From DATKMG01 sp041476565 (GTDB taxonomy: Bacteria; Acidobacteriota; Terriglobia; Versatilivoradales; Versatilivoraceae), in the NCBI GenBank assembly GCA_041476565.1, contig JBGOTQ010000002.1, positions 4,117-68,116 of the forward strand: a stretch of 64,000 bases of DNA. The letters are read 5' to 3'. The notes below the pieces were generated by a model that was not told where the DNA came from, searched no databases, and worked only from the letters and a program-made list of their open reading frames with translations. The position numbers and the translations under genes are program-made. Positions 16,528 through 25,934 of the stretch are shown one piece after another; position 1 is the stretch's first letter, and each line of letters starts with the position of its first letter.

Positions 16528-19077
16528 ATGACCTTAGTTGTCAATAAACCCTTAGACTACCCCATGACAGAAATCTCACACGCCGACCAACGGAGCTTCA
16601 AAGACGTCGTCCACAGGATTCTGAAAGGTAATGTCCCATGGGTGCTTCTTATAGTGTTTCTCAACCTTGTTTTCTTCGGGGATGTTCTATTCACAGACAA
16701 GACCTTTTTCTATCGGGATGTCTCTTTCTTTGCCTATCCGCTTAGGAAACTGGTTACCGAGGCCTATTCTCGAGGCGAGTGGCCGCTTTGGAACCCTTAC
16801 ATTCAGTTAGGCCAGCCACTGCTAGCCAATCCTAATGCGATGGCATTTTACCCGACTCAGGTGTTATTTCATCTGCTTCCGTTTCATCTTGCCTTTAAGC
16901 TGCACTTTGTACTTCATTCCACACTCGCAGGGATTGCGTTTTTCTACCTGAGCCGTGAACTTGGCATATCAGTTTTCTCGGCTTTCCTCGCCGCTATCCT
17001 TTACAATTTCAGTGGGGTCAACCTATCGTTTGTGAATCTATACCTTATTCTCCCTGCAGTCCTATTTCTTCCCCTGTTAAGCTTCTCACTGCTCAGGCTC
17101 TTGAAGGCTCCATCAATCCTACAGATCGCTTGGAACAGTCTTCTGGTCGGTTGTTTCTTCTTGTTGATTGAACCTCTCTGTACATTCGGGGTTGCTCTAT
17201 TCGTTGTGCCCTTCTTGATATTGGGTCTCTTCTACATTCCTGGTTTGAGAGCTACAAGACGCGCTGCAATCCCCGTACTTACGGTTGTCCTCGTCATGGC
17301 CTTGCTTCTGGTTAGTGTCCAGATTCTACCCACCTATGAGATGGTGCAGAAATCCGGTCGAAAAGGAGGTATGGACTTCCAGGTCATCACTTACTGGTCC
17401 ATGCATCCTATCAACCTCTTGCAGGTATTTTTCCCTAAGATATTTGGCGACTACTTCAAGCTAGTCAATCCCACATTTTGGGCTGGCCAATTCTTCGAGA
17501 ATCGGGAACCTTATCTCATTTCGTCTTATATTGGGATATTTCCATTGATCATGGCATTTGCTGGCTTGTTCTTTAGGCCTCAGCGCTGGCTGCGGATCCT
17601 CCTCGCCAGTGCGGCAGGGTTTTGTCTCTTGCTGGCTCTTGGCAAGTACACTCCTCTTTACGAATGGCTATTTCGTTATTGTCCTTTGTTCCGTTATGGT
17701 CGCTACCCTGTGAAGTACCTCCTTACCGTCAACTTTTGTATAACCTTGCTGGCTGGGTTGGGTATTGATGATGTCGTCAAGATTCGAGACTCGATTACTT
17801 TTCCCAACAAGAAGCTCTGGAAGCTATTCGCTGTTGCACTTGCAACCACTTGTCTACTTGGGTTGCTCTTTTCAGCACTCTCGACCGAAACTCTCTGGTC
17901 AAGTTTGCATGGCGTCAGACTCAATGGAAATCAGCTGATCGCCACTCTGAACGGACAAACGGTGATGATTGGGAGGGAGTTCATCCAAGGTGCGGTCAGG
18001 AAAGGGCAACTGCACTCGGCTTTCTTGCTCATTTTCCTGGTGATGGTCGCATCCAGAAGCGTCCGGAGTACCCTTATTCAGGCGGGAATCGCTTGCTTCT
18101 TGATTGTAGATCTCTTTGCCAGCAACTTCTGGGTCAACCCTCTAACTTTGGAGGACTTTTATGATACCCCGCCTGTGGCCAAGTGCATTATCGACCAAAT
18201 GAACCCGAATTCCCTAGGGAGGGTATATAGATTTCAGGATGTAGATTTTGAGAAACTTCCAAATGTCCTAGGGGCCACCGATTCAGTCATGTGGGTTTCG
18301 CTTTACCGGAAACTGACCCTTTACCAGTTCCTTTCTGCCAAAGACCACATTCAGTTCGCTGTATTTGGTCCAATTGATCGAATGGAGACCTTACCTAGCC
18401 AGATCATCAGCAGTGAGCTCCGGAACATAAACACCTTGGAGGAGAAGCTGGACTTTTTGGCCGGGCTAAATGTAGGGTACATCCTCTGTATGCATTCACT
18501 AGAGACGCCGTTACTTTCATTGGACGGCCTCTTCCGGATTAACAGCGAGACTCCCCTGCGAGTTTACCGACTGAGAAACCGGTTACCGAGGGCCTTTTTG
18601 GTTCTCGATGCCAAGCCGTCCCAGGAGAAATTTCAGAGTTTTGAAAGCTTCCTGGCAGTGGATCCCAACACGACAGGACCAATACCGGCTACTTCAAGCA
18701 GCAAGCCCGCTCCACCTGCGGTTGGGCAAGTAAATGTCGTCCAGTCTCTGGTTCAAATTCAAAGCTATGACCCAAACCGGATAGAAATGGAATCCAAGAG
18801 CGACAAAGCCGGAGTGTTAATCCTGCTGGACAGTTATTTTCCCGGATGGCATGCCCTTGTGGATGGCAAGGAGACGCCGGTAAAGAGTATCAATTTTGTT
18901 TTCCGAGGAGTGAGTTTGCCTTCTGGATCCCATCATATTACGCTCCGCTACCAACCCAACAGCTTCAAATATGGACTGTGGATCTCTTCGGTAGGTGTGT
19001 TCATTTGGATGATATTGTTCCTGACAGGGATTGTGGGCACATTTCGAAGGAGACTTAGGCAGCCGGTTCGATCGTGA
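16528..19077 (+). CDS. YfhO-like multi-pass membrane protein
   Basis: An 849-residue protein with about twelve membrane helices between residues 40 and 510 and a beta-rich extracytoplasmic C-terminal part (about 540-810) before one last helix (about 820-842). The early RDVSFFAYPLRKLVTEAYSR, GEWPLWNPYIQLGQPLLANP and FYPTQVLFHLLPFHLAFKLH segments are the signature of YfhO-like GT-C proteins. The late DSYFPGWHALVDGKETPVKS segment followed by a F-R-G-V-S-L-P-x-G-x-H motif is the conserved tail. B. subtilis YfhO glycosylates lipoteichoic acid; in Gram-negatives the role is open. A second ATG at 16564 is an alternative start; neither has a clear ribosome site. Confidence 0.85.
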   Translation: MTLVVNKPLDYPMTEISHADQRSFKDVVHRILKGNVPWVLLIVFLNLVFFGDVLFTDKTFFYRDVSFFAYPLRKLVTEAYSRGEWPLWNPYIQLGQPLLANPNAMAFYPTQVLFHLLPFHLAFKLHFVLHSTLAGIAFFYLSRELGISVFSAFLAAILYNFSGVNLSFVNLYLILPAVLFLPLLSFSLLRLLKAPSILQIAWNSLLVGCFFLLIEPLCTFGVALFVVPFLILGLFYIPGLRATRRAAIPVLTVVLVMALLLVSVQILPTYEMVQKSGRKGGMDFQVITYWSMHPINLLQVFFPKIFGDYFKLVNPTFWAGQFFENREPYLISSYIGIFPLIMAFAGLFFRPQRWLRILLASAAGFCLLLALGKYTPLYEWLFRYCPLFRYGRYPVKYLLTVNFCITLLAGLGIDDVVKIRDSITFPNKKLWKLFAVALATTCLLGLLFSALSTETLWSSLHGVRLNGNQLIATLNGQTVMIGREFIQGAVRKGQLHSAFLLIFLVMVASRSVRSTLIQAGIACFLIVDLFASNFWVNPLTLEDFYDTPPVAKCIIDQMNPNSLGRVYRFQDVDFEKLPNVLGATDSVMWVSLYRKLTLYQFLSAKDHIQFAVFGPIDRMETLPSQIISSELRNINTLEEKLDFLAGLNVGYILCMHSLETPLLSLDGLFRINSETPLRVYRLRNRLPRAFLVLDAKPSQEKFQSFESFLAVDPNTTGPIPATSSSKPAPPAVGQVNVVQSLVQIQSYDPNRIEMESKSDKAGVLILLDSYFPGWHALVDGKETPVKSINFVFRGVSLPSGSHHITLRYQPNSFKYGLWISSVGVFIWMILFLTGIVGTFRRRLRQPVRS

Positions 19078-19594
19078 TATAGACAGGTTTTAGGAGAATA
19101 CTTGGTTAAAGGTGGCCGCCGCGCGGGTGACCGCCGTCACCCGTCGCGGCGGTTGCCGGGGTCAAATTGCTCGCCGCTCTCCCACCCTCCCTCCAAGACC
19201 GCCATTTCATCTGCGGGGGTGAACTTGAAAAGGTCATGGGGCACTCTCTTGCAAATCCCCTCCCTTGGAGGGGTGGTGGACCGCAGGTCCACCGGGGTGG
19301 GTTGAAAGCTACGAACTTCGGATTCAAACCCACCCCTGGCACTAGCGCGCCTTCCCCTCCGTCGGAGGGCATTTTCATCATACGTGGCGCCCCCGAGGGG
19401 GCATGAAAGGCTCTTATGAAAATGCGGTTCTTGCTGGAGGGTCGCGCTACGTCGCGGCCCTTATGGCTAATAGGGCGCATTTCTATAAGCTGTGTTGCGC
19501 CGTAACAAAGCATGAACACCATCATGAGGTTTATGATGTGTCTCGCCCCGTTGATGCATCTGACGATACCGTAAAGGAGTTTGAAGAAGGCCCG
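19078..19594. other. GC-rich hairpin cluster between two membrane-protein genes
   Basis: No coding sequence is credible. From about 19109 to 19405 there is a run of consecutive inverted repeats: CGCCGCG-CGGGTGAC with GTCACCCG-TCGCGGCG, CCCCTCC/GGAGGGG, GGTGGACC/GGTCCACC, GGGGTGGGTTGAA/TTCAAACCCACCCC, CCCTCCG/CGGAGGG and GCCCCC/GGGGGC. A GAACTTGAAAAGGTCATGGG segment at about 19219 recurs at about 24103. At 19414 a short ATGAAAATGCG block matches the left edge of repeat A. The downstream open frame reaches back to 19403 only because this DNA happens to lack stops. Confidence 0.65.
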
Positions 19595-21592
19595 ATGTTG
19601 CAACGCAGATACTCTTTCCTTTTGTCACTTCTACTCTTCCTGGCAGGTTTATTTGCAGTCAGTCAGTCCGGCGGCTTTGATGTCAAAAGGTACTTCACTT
19701 TGTTGGCGGTCCTTGTGGGAGAGAGTTGGATCCCGCTATTGTGGATTCTGGGTGCTGCTGGTTGGGGATGGGTTGCTGAGTGGTTGTTTTTTGGCAAGAC
19801 AGGCAGAGAGTTAAGCATTCAAATCCTTTTTGGTATTGGCCTTCAACTCCTTCTCGATTGGGTTCTCAGTTGGACTGTGGGGTTGAACCATGGGCTTGCT
19901 TGGGGATTGAATGGTGTAGGCCTGGGGCTCCTGGCCATCCAGCTGGGTGTCGAACCACAGCGGCTCCAAAGGAGAGAGAGACGGGGTCCCCGAAGCTGGG
20001 GATTGATGTTGTCCGCGCTTCCTACAAGCCTTTTGTTGGGTGCATGCACAATACCTCCAGGTATCCTGTGGCCGAGCGAATACGGTGGTTATGACGTATT
20101 GGAATATCACCTCCAACTCCCCCAAGAATGGATGAAGCTGGGCAGGATGGAGGGACTTCAGCACAATGTGTTTTCATTTCTGCCTAATCTGGTAGAGTCT
20201 GGATACCTCCACTTGGCTCTCTACAAAGGTTCAGCAATCGAGGCAGGTTATGCAGCTCAGTTATTCAGTTCAGCAACGGCGGTTTTGGTGGCCTGGATCG
20301 TAGGTCAAACTGCTGTGTCGCTGGCGAGGAGAATCTCGCCGACAAGTGGAGTGGAGGACTCAAGATTGGCCTTTGCAGCAGGTTCCATTTACTTGGCGGT
20401 GCCGTGGACTCTTGTTACTGGATCCATTGCCTATAACGAGCAGACAATGATGGCCTTGGGAGCTGGCGTCTTATATCTCGCTTTCGGAAGGAAGCTTGAA
20501 TACTCTTCTCCGAGAGGTGAGTTCCGCAAGGGTGCCGCAATTGGTTTTCTGTGTTCCCTTTCAATTCTGGTGAAGCCAAGCAGCGCGCTTCTGATCACAG
20601 CTCCGATATGTTTCTTATGGCTTTTCCTCGACCGGCCAAGAATAAGAACGTTTGGAGCCAGACTGGGCGGAATCATTAGCAGCCTCTTGCCGTTGATGAC
20701 TTTATGGATGACACGTAATTACTCATGGACCGGCAACCCCTTTTTCCCCATGCTCACCCAGTGGTTTGGGACAGGGCATTGGACCTCCGATCAAGCAACC
20801 CGCTGGGTGCATGCGATCTCTTCCAGCCTTTCCCTAGGAAAGCGAATACCCATGTTTTTGTCCCAGGTCCACGGCATATTCCACCCCCAGTTCGGCTGGA
20901 TCCTGCTGCCAGCACTGGCCCTCTCAATCTGGTCCATAATAAAGCGTCAAATTCATCAACAGTCACTGACTAAACTCCTTGGCATTCTCTTATTGCAGAT
21001 TTTTTTTTGGCTCGGATTCACTCATCTAATGAGTCGTTTCCTCCTTCCTGTCCTGCTTCCAATGTGTGTAATAATCGGACTAGGTTTGGCCACATTGGAC
21101 AGAAAGACACAGACGGTAGCCGCTTCGATCCTGGTGATTGTGTTAACCTTCCAAGGTTGTTGCCTCTTTTGGAACATCCGCGGTGGGAAGGCAGGATTGC
21201 TGATTGACGGAGTTACATTGATGGAATATGGATTCGAACCGTTTCGAACATTGAACCAATTGCCTCAGGGCAGCAAGGTTTATGCAGAAGGGTTTGCGAC
21301 CCCGTTTTATGTTAAGACGGCACTGACTTACCATACAGCTTGGGACACCAGCCTAATGGGCGAAGCCATGGTGCAAGGGGGAGAGCGAGGTGCTCGAGCT
21401 TGGCTTCGTAATCAAGGCTACACACACCTGCTGATAGACTGGTACATGTTGGGATTATATTACAGGCCTGGGGGATACGGGTATGATCATCGTATCACAG
21501 TGAGTAGCCTGACCAAATTGATTCAGATCGGGTTTCAGGAAGTCTATACGGATCCAAGGAAAAGTCTGGTGATCCTCAAAATCTCCGGCTGA
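19595..21592 (+). CDS. Multi-pass membrane protein, GT-C glycosyltransferase-like
   Basis: A 666-residue protein from the ATG at 19595, which has GAAGAAGG just upstream; the frame is open to 19403, but that extension is translated repeat DNA. About twelve hydrophobic segments cover most of the length. The first extracytoplasmic loop carries WPSEYGGYDVLEYHLQLPQE then WMKLGRM, the acidic-residue loop found in PMT/ArnT-like enzymes that take sugar from a polyprenyl-phosphate donor. The C-terminal part (GFATPFYVKTALTYHTAWDT and TLLIDWYMLG-like segment) is soluble. It is followed after 15 bases by a related gene. The substrate is unknown; probably transfers a sugar to the polysaccharide or a protein at the periplasmic face. 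Confidence 0.7.
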   Translation: MLQRRYSFLLSLLLFLAGLFAVSQSGGFDVKRYFTLLAVLVGESWIPLLWILGAAGWGWVAEWLFFGKTGRELSIQILFGIGLQLLLDWVLSWTVGLNHGLAWGLNGVGLGLLAIQLGVEPQRLQRRERRGPRSWGLMLSALPTSLLLGACTIPPGILWPSEYGGYDVLEYHLQLPQEWMKLGRMEGLQHNVFSFLPNLVESGYLHLALYKGSAIEAGYAAQLFSSATAVLVAWIVGQTAVSLARRISPTSGVEDSRLAFAAGSIYLAVPWTLVTGSIAYNEQTMMALGAGVLYLAFGRKLEYSSPRGEFRKGAAIGFLCSLSILVKPSSALLITAPICFLWLFLDRPRIRTFGARLGGIISSLLPLMTLWMTRNYSWTGNPFFPMLTQWFGTGHWTSDQATRWVHAISSSLSLGKRIPMFLSQVHGIFHPQFGWILLPALALSIWSIIKRQIHQQSLTKLLGILLLQIFFWLGFTHLMSRFLLPVLLPMCVIIGLGLATLDRKTQTVAASILVIVLTFQGCCLFWNIRGGKAGLLIDGVTLMEYGFEPFRTLNQLPQGSKVYAEGFATPFYVKTALTYHTAWDTSLMGEAMVQGGERGARAWLRNQGYTHLLIDWYMLGLYYRPGGYGYDHRITVSSLTKLIQIGFQEVYTDPRKSLVILKISG

Positions 21593-21607
21593 GCTTTTCT
21601 GCAAGAT

Positions 21608-23302
21608 ATGTCCCCGCAACACGTCGTCTCATTTGAATCACTGGAACTGTGTCTTCTTTGTCTCGCGATCGTGTGGGCCATTCTTCTCCCTCGGTTAGGA
21701 GCCGGGGCCTTTGCTGCCTTGGAGAAGAGGTGTCGGGTTTTAGCGAGGAATGAAAAACAGGCGGTGTTGATGGTTGGACTATTGGCCTTTTCCACCAGTG
21801 CAGCCACGTCTCTCTTTATTCACTGGCCGCAACCGCGGGTTCCGGATGAATTTAGCTACCTTCTTGCGGCCGACACCTTCGCGCACGAACGACTGAGCAA
21901 TTCTCCACACCCCATGTGGAGGCACTTTGAAAGTTTCCATATCATTCAGCAACCTACTTATGCTTCCAAGTATCCCCCGGCTCAGGGTCTTTTCTTGGCA
22001 ATTGGAAAGGTACTCAGCGGCCATCCAATTGTCGGAGTATGGATCAGCGCCGCATTGGCATGCGGGAGTATTTGTTGGATGTTGCAGGCCTGGCTTTCGC
22101 CCGGCTGGGCATTACTTGGGGGATTCTTCTCTATTCTTCGCATGTGCTTCTTGGGATTCTCATACCCTGGCGCTCCATTTGGGTATTTCTCGCAAAGCTA
22201 CTGGGGAGGAGCAGTGGCCGCCATGTCTGGAGCAGTAGCACTTGGGGCGGCTCGTCGAATGGCCAAGGAACCGAGTCTCCATCATTCCCTGATGATTGCC
22301 TGTGGTCTCGTGATTCTGGCTAACAACCGGCCCTTTGAGGGGCTGCTTTTAGCAATTCCACTGGCCGTCTGGATTGGCCGATTGATAGCCAGACAGTGGG
22401 AGAATGGCGCGACAAGGATGGTCAGAAGGACCACTCTATCCCTTGCTTTGATACTGTCAGCTGGAGCAGGGATTACCCTGTACTACAACCTCCGAGTCAC
22501 GGGACATTCACTGGTTTTCCCTTATCAACTGTACGAAAAGACCTACGCCGTCAGTCCCGCTTTCCTGTGGGCTCAGCCGAATTTAGAACCCGATTACCAT
22601 CACGACGTGATGAGAGAGTGGGCACACGGCACCCTTTATCAATTCTATTTCTACCAGAAATCGGCAAAGGGAATTTTCCTTGCAACTTTGTACAAGCTGA
22701 ATGTGCTGAGAAGACACTATCTGGGACTCTTACTGATGGTGCCGTTGGTGTTTCTGCCCTGGACGATGAAAAGGGGAGGGATGAGAACGCTTGCTGGATT
22801 TCTTCTGGTGATGATTGTCGGAGTCTTATCTGAAACCTGGGTCTTTCCTCACTATATTGCTCCTGGCTACGGACTGATATTTGCCGTCGTACTGGGCTCG
22901 ATGCGCAACATGAGATGCTTTTGCTACCGAGGGAAACGGATGGGGCTCGCGTTATCGCGATCGATTGTGGTTTTCTCTCTGGTTCTTGTCCTATACCCAC
23001 TGGCTACTCGCATGGGTGTCAACCCCAAAAGCTGGAGTCTGTGGCGCGCCGATGCCATTAAGGAGCTGACGCGAAGACCAGATCAACATCTCATCCTGGT
23101 TCGTTACCAGGCGGGTCACAATACGGATCTTGAATGGGTTTATAACGATGCAGATATTGACAGCTCAAGGGTGATTTGGGCGCGGGAGATGGACCTGGGA
23201 AGCAACCTCAAGTTGTTTCAATATTTCAGGAAAAGAAGGATCTGGTTATTGGAGGCCGATAAGCTTCCACTTGTTCTGCGCCCGATCCAGGTAGAACAGT
23301 GA
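21608..23302 (+). CDS. Multi-pass membrane protein, GT-C glycosyltransferase-like
   Basis: A 564-residue protein with about ten membrane helices. The first extracytoplasmic loop reads PQPRVPDEFSYLLAADTFAH, with the acidic residue in a P-D-E-F-S-Y context typical of an acidobacterial branch of GT-C proteins, and YPPAQGLFLAIGK follows. A further PGAPFGYFSQSYWGGAVAAM segment with many small residues fits a membrane hairpin. The C-terminal soluble stretch ends with LDPIQVEQ-like residues. It starts 15 bases after the preceding membrane-protein gene, so the two form one unit. It ends convergent with a methyltransferase gene. Role inferred: donor-lipid-dependent glycosyl transfer at the envelope. 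Confidence 0.7.
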   Translation: MSPQHVVSFESLELCLLCLAIVWAILLPRLGAGAFAALEKRCRVLARNEKQAVLMVGLLAFSTSAATSLFIHWPQPRVPDEFSYLLAADTFAHERLSNSPHPMWRHFESFHIIQQPTYASKYPPAQGLFLAIGKVLSGHPIVGVWISAALACGSICWMLQAWLSPGWALLGGFFSILRMCFLGFSYPGAPFGYFSQSYWGGAVAAMSGAVALGAARRMAKEPSLHHSLMIACGLVILANNRPFEGLLLAIPLAVWIGRLIARQWENGATRMVRRTTLSLALILSAGAGITLYYNLRVTGHSLVFPYQLYEKTYAVSPAFLWAQPNLEPDYHHDVMREWAHGTLYQFYFYQKSAKGIFLATLYKLNVLRRHYLGLLLMVPLVFLPWTMKRGGMRTLAGFLLVMIVGVLSETWVFPHYIAPGYGLIFAVVLGSMRNMRCFCYRGKRMGLALSRSIVVFSLVLVLYPLATRMGVNPKSWSLWRADAIKELTRRPDQHLILVRYQAGHNTDLEWVYNDADIDSSRVIWAREMDLGSNLKLFQYFRKRRIWLLEADKLPLVLRPIQVEQ

Positions 23303-23328
23303 GTTTCGAGCCGGAGTATGCGGTAAGA

Positions 23329-23919
23329 TCATTTTTCGGCTGTTCCCCAAAGATTAAGCAAAAACTCAAAATACCCGAATTTGACCTTGTTCATGGGAAA
23401 TCCGGCTATGCCGAAGTACCAGCCTATAAGAGGAAGGGTGTAAGCATAAACGTGTTCGTCAATCTCCTCAGTGCTCACCAGCCCGAGTCGCGCCATCCGT
23501 CTTAGAATTGAATCCGACCAGGCTGCAGGTGTCGTTACGACGAGGATTCCACCCGGATGAAGAATCCTATGTATGTCCTTCAGTAGCAGGACGAGCCTGT
23601 CTGGATCCAGATGTTCGAGCACAGCGAGCATTGTGACCACACTAAAGAACTGGTCAGCAAACGGCAGAGAGGTGTTCAGATTCAAGTCCAACGTATGCCA
23701 CTTGATATCAGAGTAGTCGCTAGATGGTTCTACTTGGTCCACGGCAAACTTCTCTTTGAAATAGGTGTGGGCCAAGAAATAGGGAGATGAGCCACACCCG
23801 ATATCCAAAGCCCTTCCTTTACGAAGATGCTCTGGAATAAGAAGATTTGCTCGACGCGCGCGCAACTTCGCCAAGTAAGGCTCGATAAAGCCGATTCCCC
23901 TGGTTGGACGTCTGGACAC
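23329..23919 (-). CDS. Class I SAM-dependent methyltransferase
   Basis: A 196-residue protein with a GTG start. Motif I is ALDIGCGSSPYF near residue 37, the acidic end of strand 2 is FAVDQVEPS, motif II region is SVVTMLAVLEHLDPDRLVLL near 95, and HRILHPGGILVVTTPA is motif III near 120. This is the Methyltransf_11 type that modifies small molecules or sugars. It stands alone on the minus strand, facing two membrane-protein genes, with a repeat-filled region behind it. The substrate cannot be read; its position at the edge of the polysaccharide region suggests a sugar. Confidence 0.82.
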   Translation of the reverse strand: MSRRPTRGIGFIEPYLAKLRARRANLLIPEHLRKGRALDIGCGSSPYFLAHTYFKEKFAVDQVEPSSDYSDIKWHTLDLNLNTSLPFADQFFSVVTMLAVLEHLDPDRLVLLLKDIHRILHPGGILVVTTPAAWSDSILRRMARLGLVSTEEIDEHVYAYTLPLIGWYFGIAGFPMNKVKFGYFEFLLNLWGTAEK

Positions 23920-24266
23920 TGGTTCACCTTTACTATCGGTGCAGCACTAGTACCATTCTTTCATGAAAATGCGAGTTTTGGTAGCCACGGTTACGGCGCT
24001 CTTGGCAGTAACCGTGGGCATTTCTAACTTTTTGAAAAGCCCACGATTGATTCAAGAAGCGAATCAATCGTGGCTACCCCTGCCACTTTCATCGTGGTGG
24101 TGAAGTTGAAACGGTCATGGGGCACTCTTAGGAAAACCCTCGGAACACGTGCGCCCATACATCATTCAGGAAAGAGGCCGGACCCGCCTGAAAGGGCAAT
24201 CTTACGCAGAGTGAAGCGTTCGACCATTTGGGGATGCTCGTGTCATGATGTGGATCATGGCAATTC
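23920..24266. other. Intergenic region with repeat A copy 2
   Basis: No gene is seen. The first part is the double-hairpin repeat (23963-24085). It is followed by GAAGTTGAAACGGTCATGGG at about 24101, shared with the 19.2-kb hairpin cluster, and then by unremarkable sequence. Confidence 0.6.
23963..24085 (+). repeat. Double-hairpin repeat family A, copy 2
   Basis: Left edge ATGAAAATGCGAGTTTTGGT, hairpin 1 CCACGGTTAC (23985-23994) paired with GTAACCGTGG (24008-24017), a spacer ending TTGAAAAGC, hairpin 2 CCCACGATTGATTC paired with GAATCAATCGTGGC, right edge TACCCCTGCCA. Edges and spacer match 15695-15814 nearly base for base, while the inner stem sequences are different and each is self-complementary. 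Confidence 0.85.
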
Positions 24267-25160
24267 TCAGTCGACCCTCCTGATTGCGCTTTCGGGAGAG
24301 AGTTCTACCATCCCTGTAGATGGGTTAAGCAAATAGCGATACCCTTTAGGATCCAAAGGGTAACGATTCAACACCCCAATCTGTACCAGTTCTTGTAATG
24401 ATGATAGGGGTTTCCCCATCTGCCTTTGCACCTTCATTATCAGATTCTGGAGAAGGTCGATATCATCCTGAGCTGCCAGTGCCAATAGATTCTCTCGCGC
24501 ATTTTCCTTCACCTGGGAGATAGTAGCTGTTTCATAGGCCTCCTTCCAGAGGAGCTCTGCAGCCTTACGGCTTCCACCCCTGGCCAGGAGTTCAGCCGCA
24601 AAGGTCCTCATCCAAGGCCTGGCATTGGGCTTCTTGCTTCCCTCCAGAAAAGTCTCGGCTGCCTTTGTATAATCGTGGAGATACCAGTAGTAAACAAAGC
24701 CGAGATCCTTGTATAGCAACCACTCCTGGGGATTATGATCAATTCCGTTCTTCAGGAGGTCTGTGGCCTTCTGGGGTTGATTAGCTCCAATAGGCTCCCG
24801 CTCTGAAAGGAATATGGCGCCGAACCGGTAGGCATGCAGGAGGTTCGGATCCAAGGTGGTCGCAATATTGATGAGAGGCTCCAGCAAATCGAACCGCTTT
24901 TCCCCTTGCAATCTCTGGCCACCATAGTACTGCACAGCTCTCATCCAGTAGATATCCGCCAGGAGTCCATTGTTACCGAGAGAAAGCTTCTTAAGGACTT
25001 TTCCGGAAGTGACATAAAGCGCCTCCTCCTTGGACATGTGTTCTCTCATTCTCCTGTCGATCATTCTCTGTAGATGAACCACAACTAGAGAACTGAAAAC
25101 CAGGCCAAGGAAAATCATCCACTCCACTCGAAATGCCGGCGAAGCCGCTGTCTTGTTCAT
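24267..25160 (-). CDS. Membrane-anchored TPR-like protein of the ABC exporter operon
   Basis: A 297-residue protein with one N-terminal membrane helix (about residues 13-30) and a helical repeat body. The segments LPLINIATTLDPNLLHAYRF-like, DLLKNGIDHNPQEWLLYKDL and KAAETFLEGSKKPNARPWMR are TPR-like. The end, VLNRYPLDPKGYRYLLNPST then GMVELSPES, is a conserved tail seen in acidobacterial and deltaproteobacterial homologues beside ABC transporter genes. Its ATG directly follows the permease stop codon, so translation is coupled. A periplasm-facing or cytoplasm-facing scaffold for the transporter is likely, but I cannot name a function. Confidence 0.65.
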   Translation of the reverse strand: MNKTAASPAFRVEWMIFLGLVFSSLVVVHLQRMIDRRMREHMSKEEALYVTSGKVLKKLSLGNNGLLADIYWMRAVQYYGGQRLQGEKRFDLLEPLINIATTLDPNLLHAYRFGAIFLSEREPIGANQPQKATDLLKNGIDHNPQEWLLYKDLGFVYYWYLHDYTKAAETFLEGSKKPNARPWMRTFAAELLARGGSRKAAELLWKEAYETATISQVKENARENLLALAAQDDIDLLQNLIMKVQRQMGKPLSSLQELVQIGVLNRYPLDPKGYRYLLNPSTGMVELSPESAIRRVD

Positions 25161-25934
25161 CTACTTAAAATTTTTCCTCTGAAACACCAATATGGAAAAG
25201 AGCAATATGCACGCAGAATAGACAAGACCATACAGTAGGGAATAGAGATAAACCTCCGACGCTATGAACCCGCCATGGGCCGTCTGTGAGATGATGTCGA
25301 AATTCCCAAAATTTGGAAGCAGATAGTACAAGAACTGGGAAAGTGCCTTAGTCAGGAAAGACATACTTGTTGACCCATAGACTCGTATATCGGTGTTAAA
25401 GTGCCCGATTGCATAGAGAGCGAACGTAAAAAGAGCCGAAAGCGCAGGAGTGGAGAAACTAGAGAAGAGAATGGCAATTGCCACTACCAGCATTAGTTCA
25501 TCCAGAATAAGAATCCCTGCCAACAAGATATGGATGTCGGAGGAATGAATGGAGTGTCGCAGATAGAAAATGGAGGCAAAGATTCCCAGAACCATCACTG
25601 CGATATTCACGGCCAGCGTGAGAATCAGCCCCAGAAACTTCCCCAGTAGGAATTCGTAGCGGTGCACAGGCTTTGCCAGGAGACTGTACAGCGTTTTCTT
25701 GTCGATCTCTTTGTAAACCAGTTGAATACCGATGAAGATGGCGATCAACGTTCCAAATACAGTCAATGTGCTCAGTCCCAGATTAATGATGACCTGGGTG
25801 ACGTCTCCGATGGTAATCGATCCCAGGATCAAGGAACTGACAATGATGAGGACACCAAAGAGAACCAGGTTGTAAAGGATCTTGTCCCGAACACATTCTC
25901 GAAACGTATTGTGGGCTATTAAGAGGATCTTCAT
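25161..25934 (-). CDS. ABC-2 type transporter permease
   Basis: From the ATG at 25934 the protein has 257 residues (MKILLIAHNTFRECVRDKIL at the N-terminus); the frame extends further upstream but that part lies inside the ATPase gene. About six membrane helices are visible, and the IQLVYKEIDKKTLYSLLAKP segment then VHRYEFLLGKFLG is the coupling-helix region of ABC-2 permeases. The ATG overlaps the stop of the ATP-binding subunit by four bases (ATGA), and the TPR gene follows without a gap. Together the three genes make one exporter or membrane-remodelling unit of unknown substrate. Confidence 0.88.
   Translation of the reverse strand: MKILLIAHNTFRECVRDKILYNLVLFGVLIIVSSLILGSITIGDVTQVIINLGLSTLTVFGTLIAIFIGIQLVYKEIDKKTLYSLLAKPVHRYEFLLGKFLGLILTLAVNIAVMVLGIFASIFYLRHSIHSSDIHILLAGILILDELMLVVAIAILFSSFSTPALSALFTFALYAIGHFNTDIRVYGSTSMSFLTKALSQFLYYLLPNFGNFDIISQTAHGGFIASEVYLYSLLYGLVYSACILLFSILVFQRKNFK

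Noticed and set aside
19106..19603. Minus-strand frame of 165 codons through the hairpin cluster
   Set aside because: The sequence is translated inverted repeats; high GC removes stops by chance.
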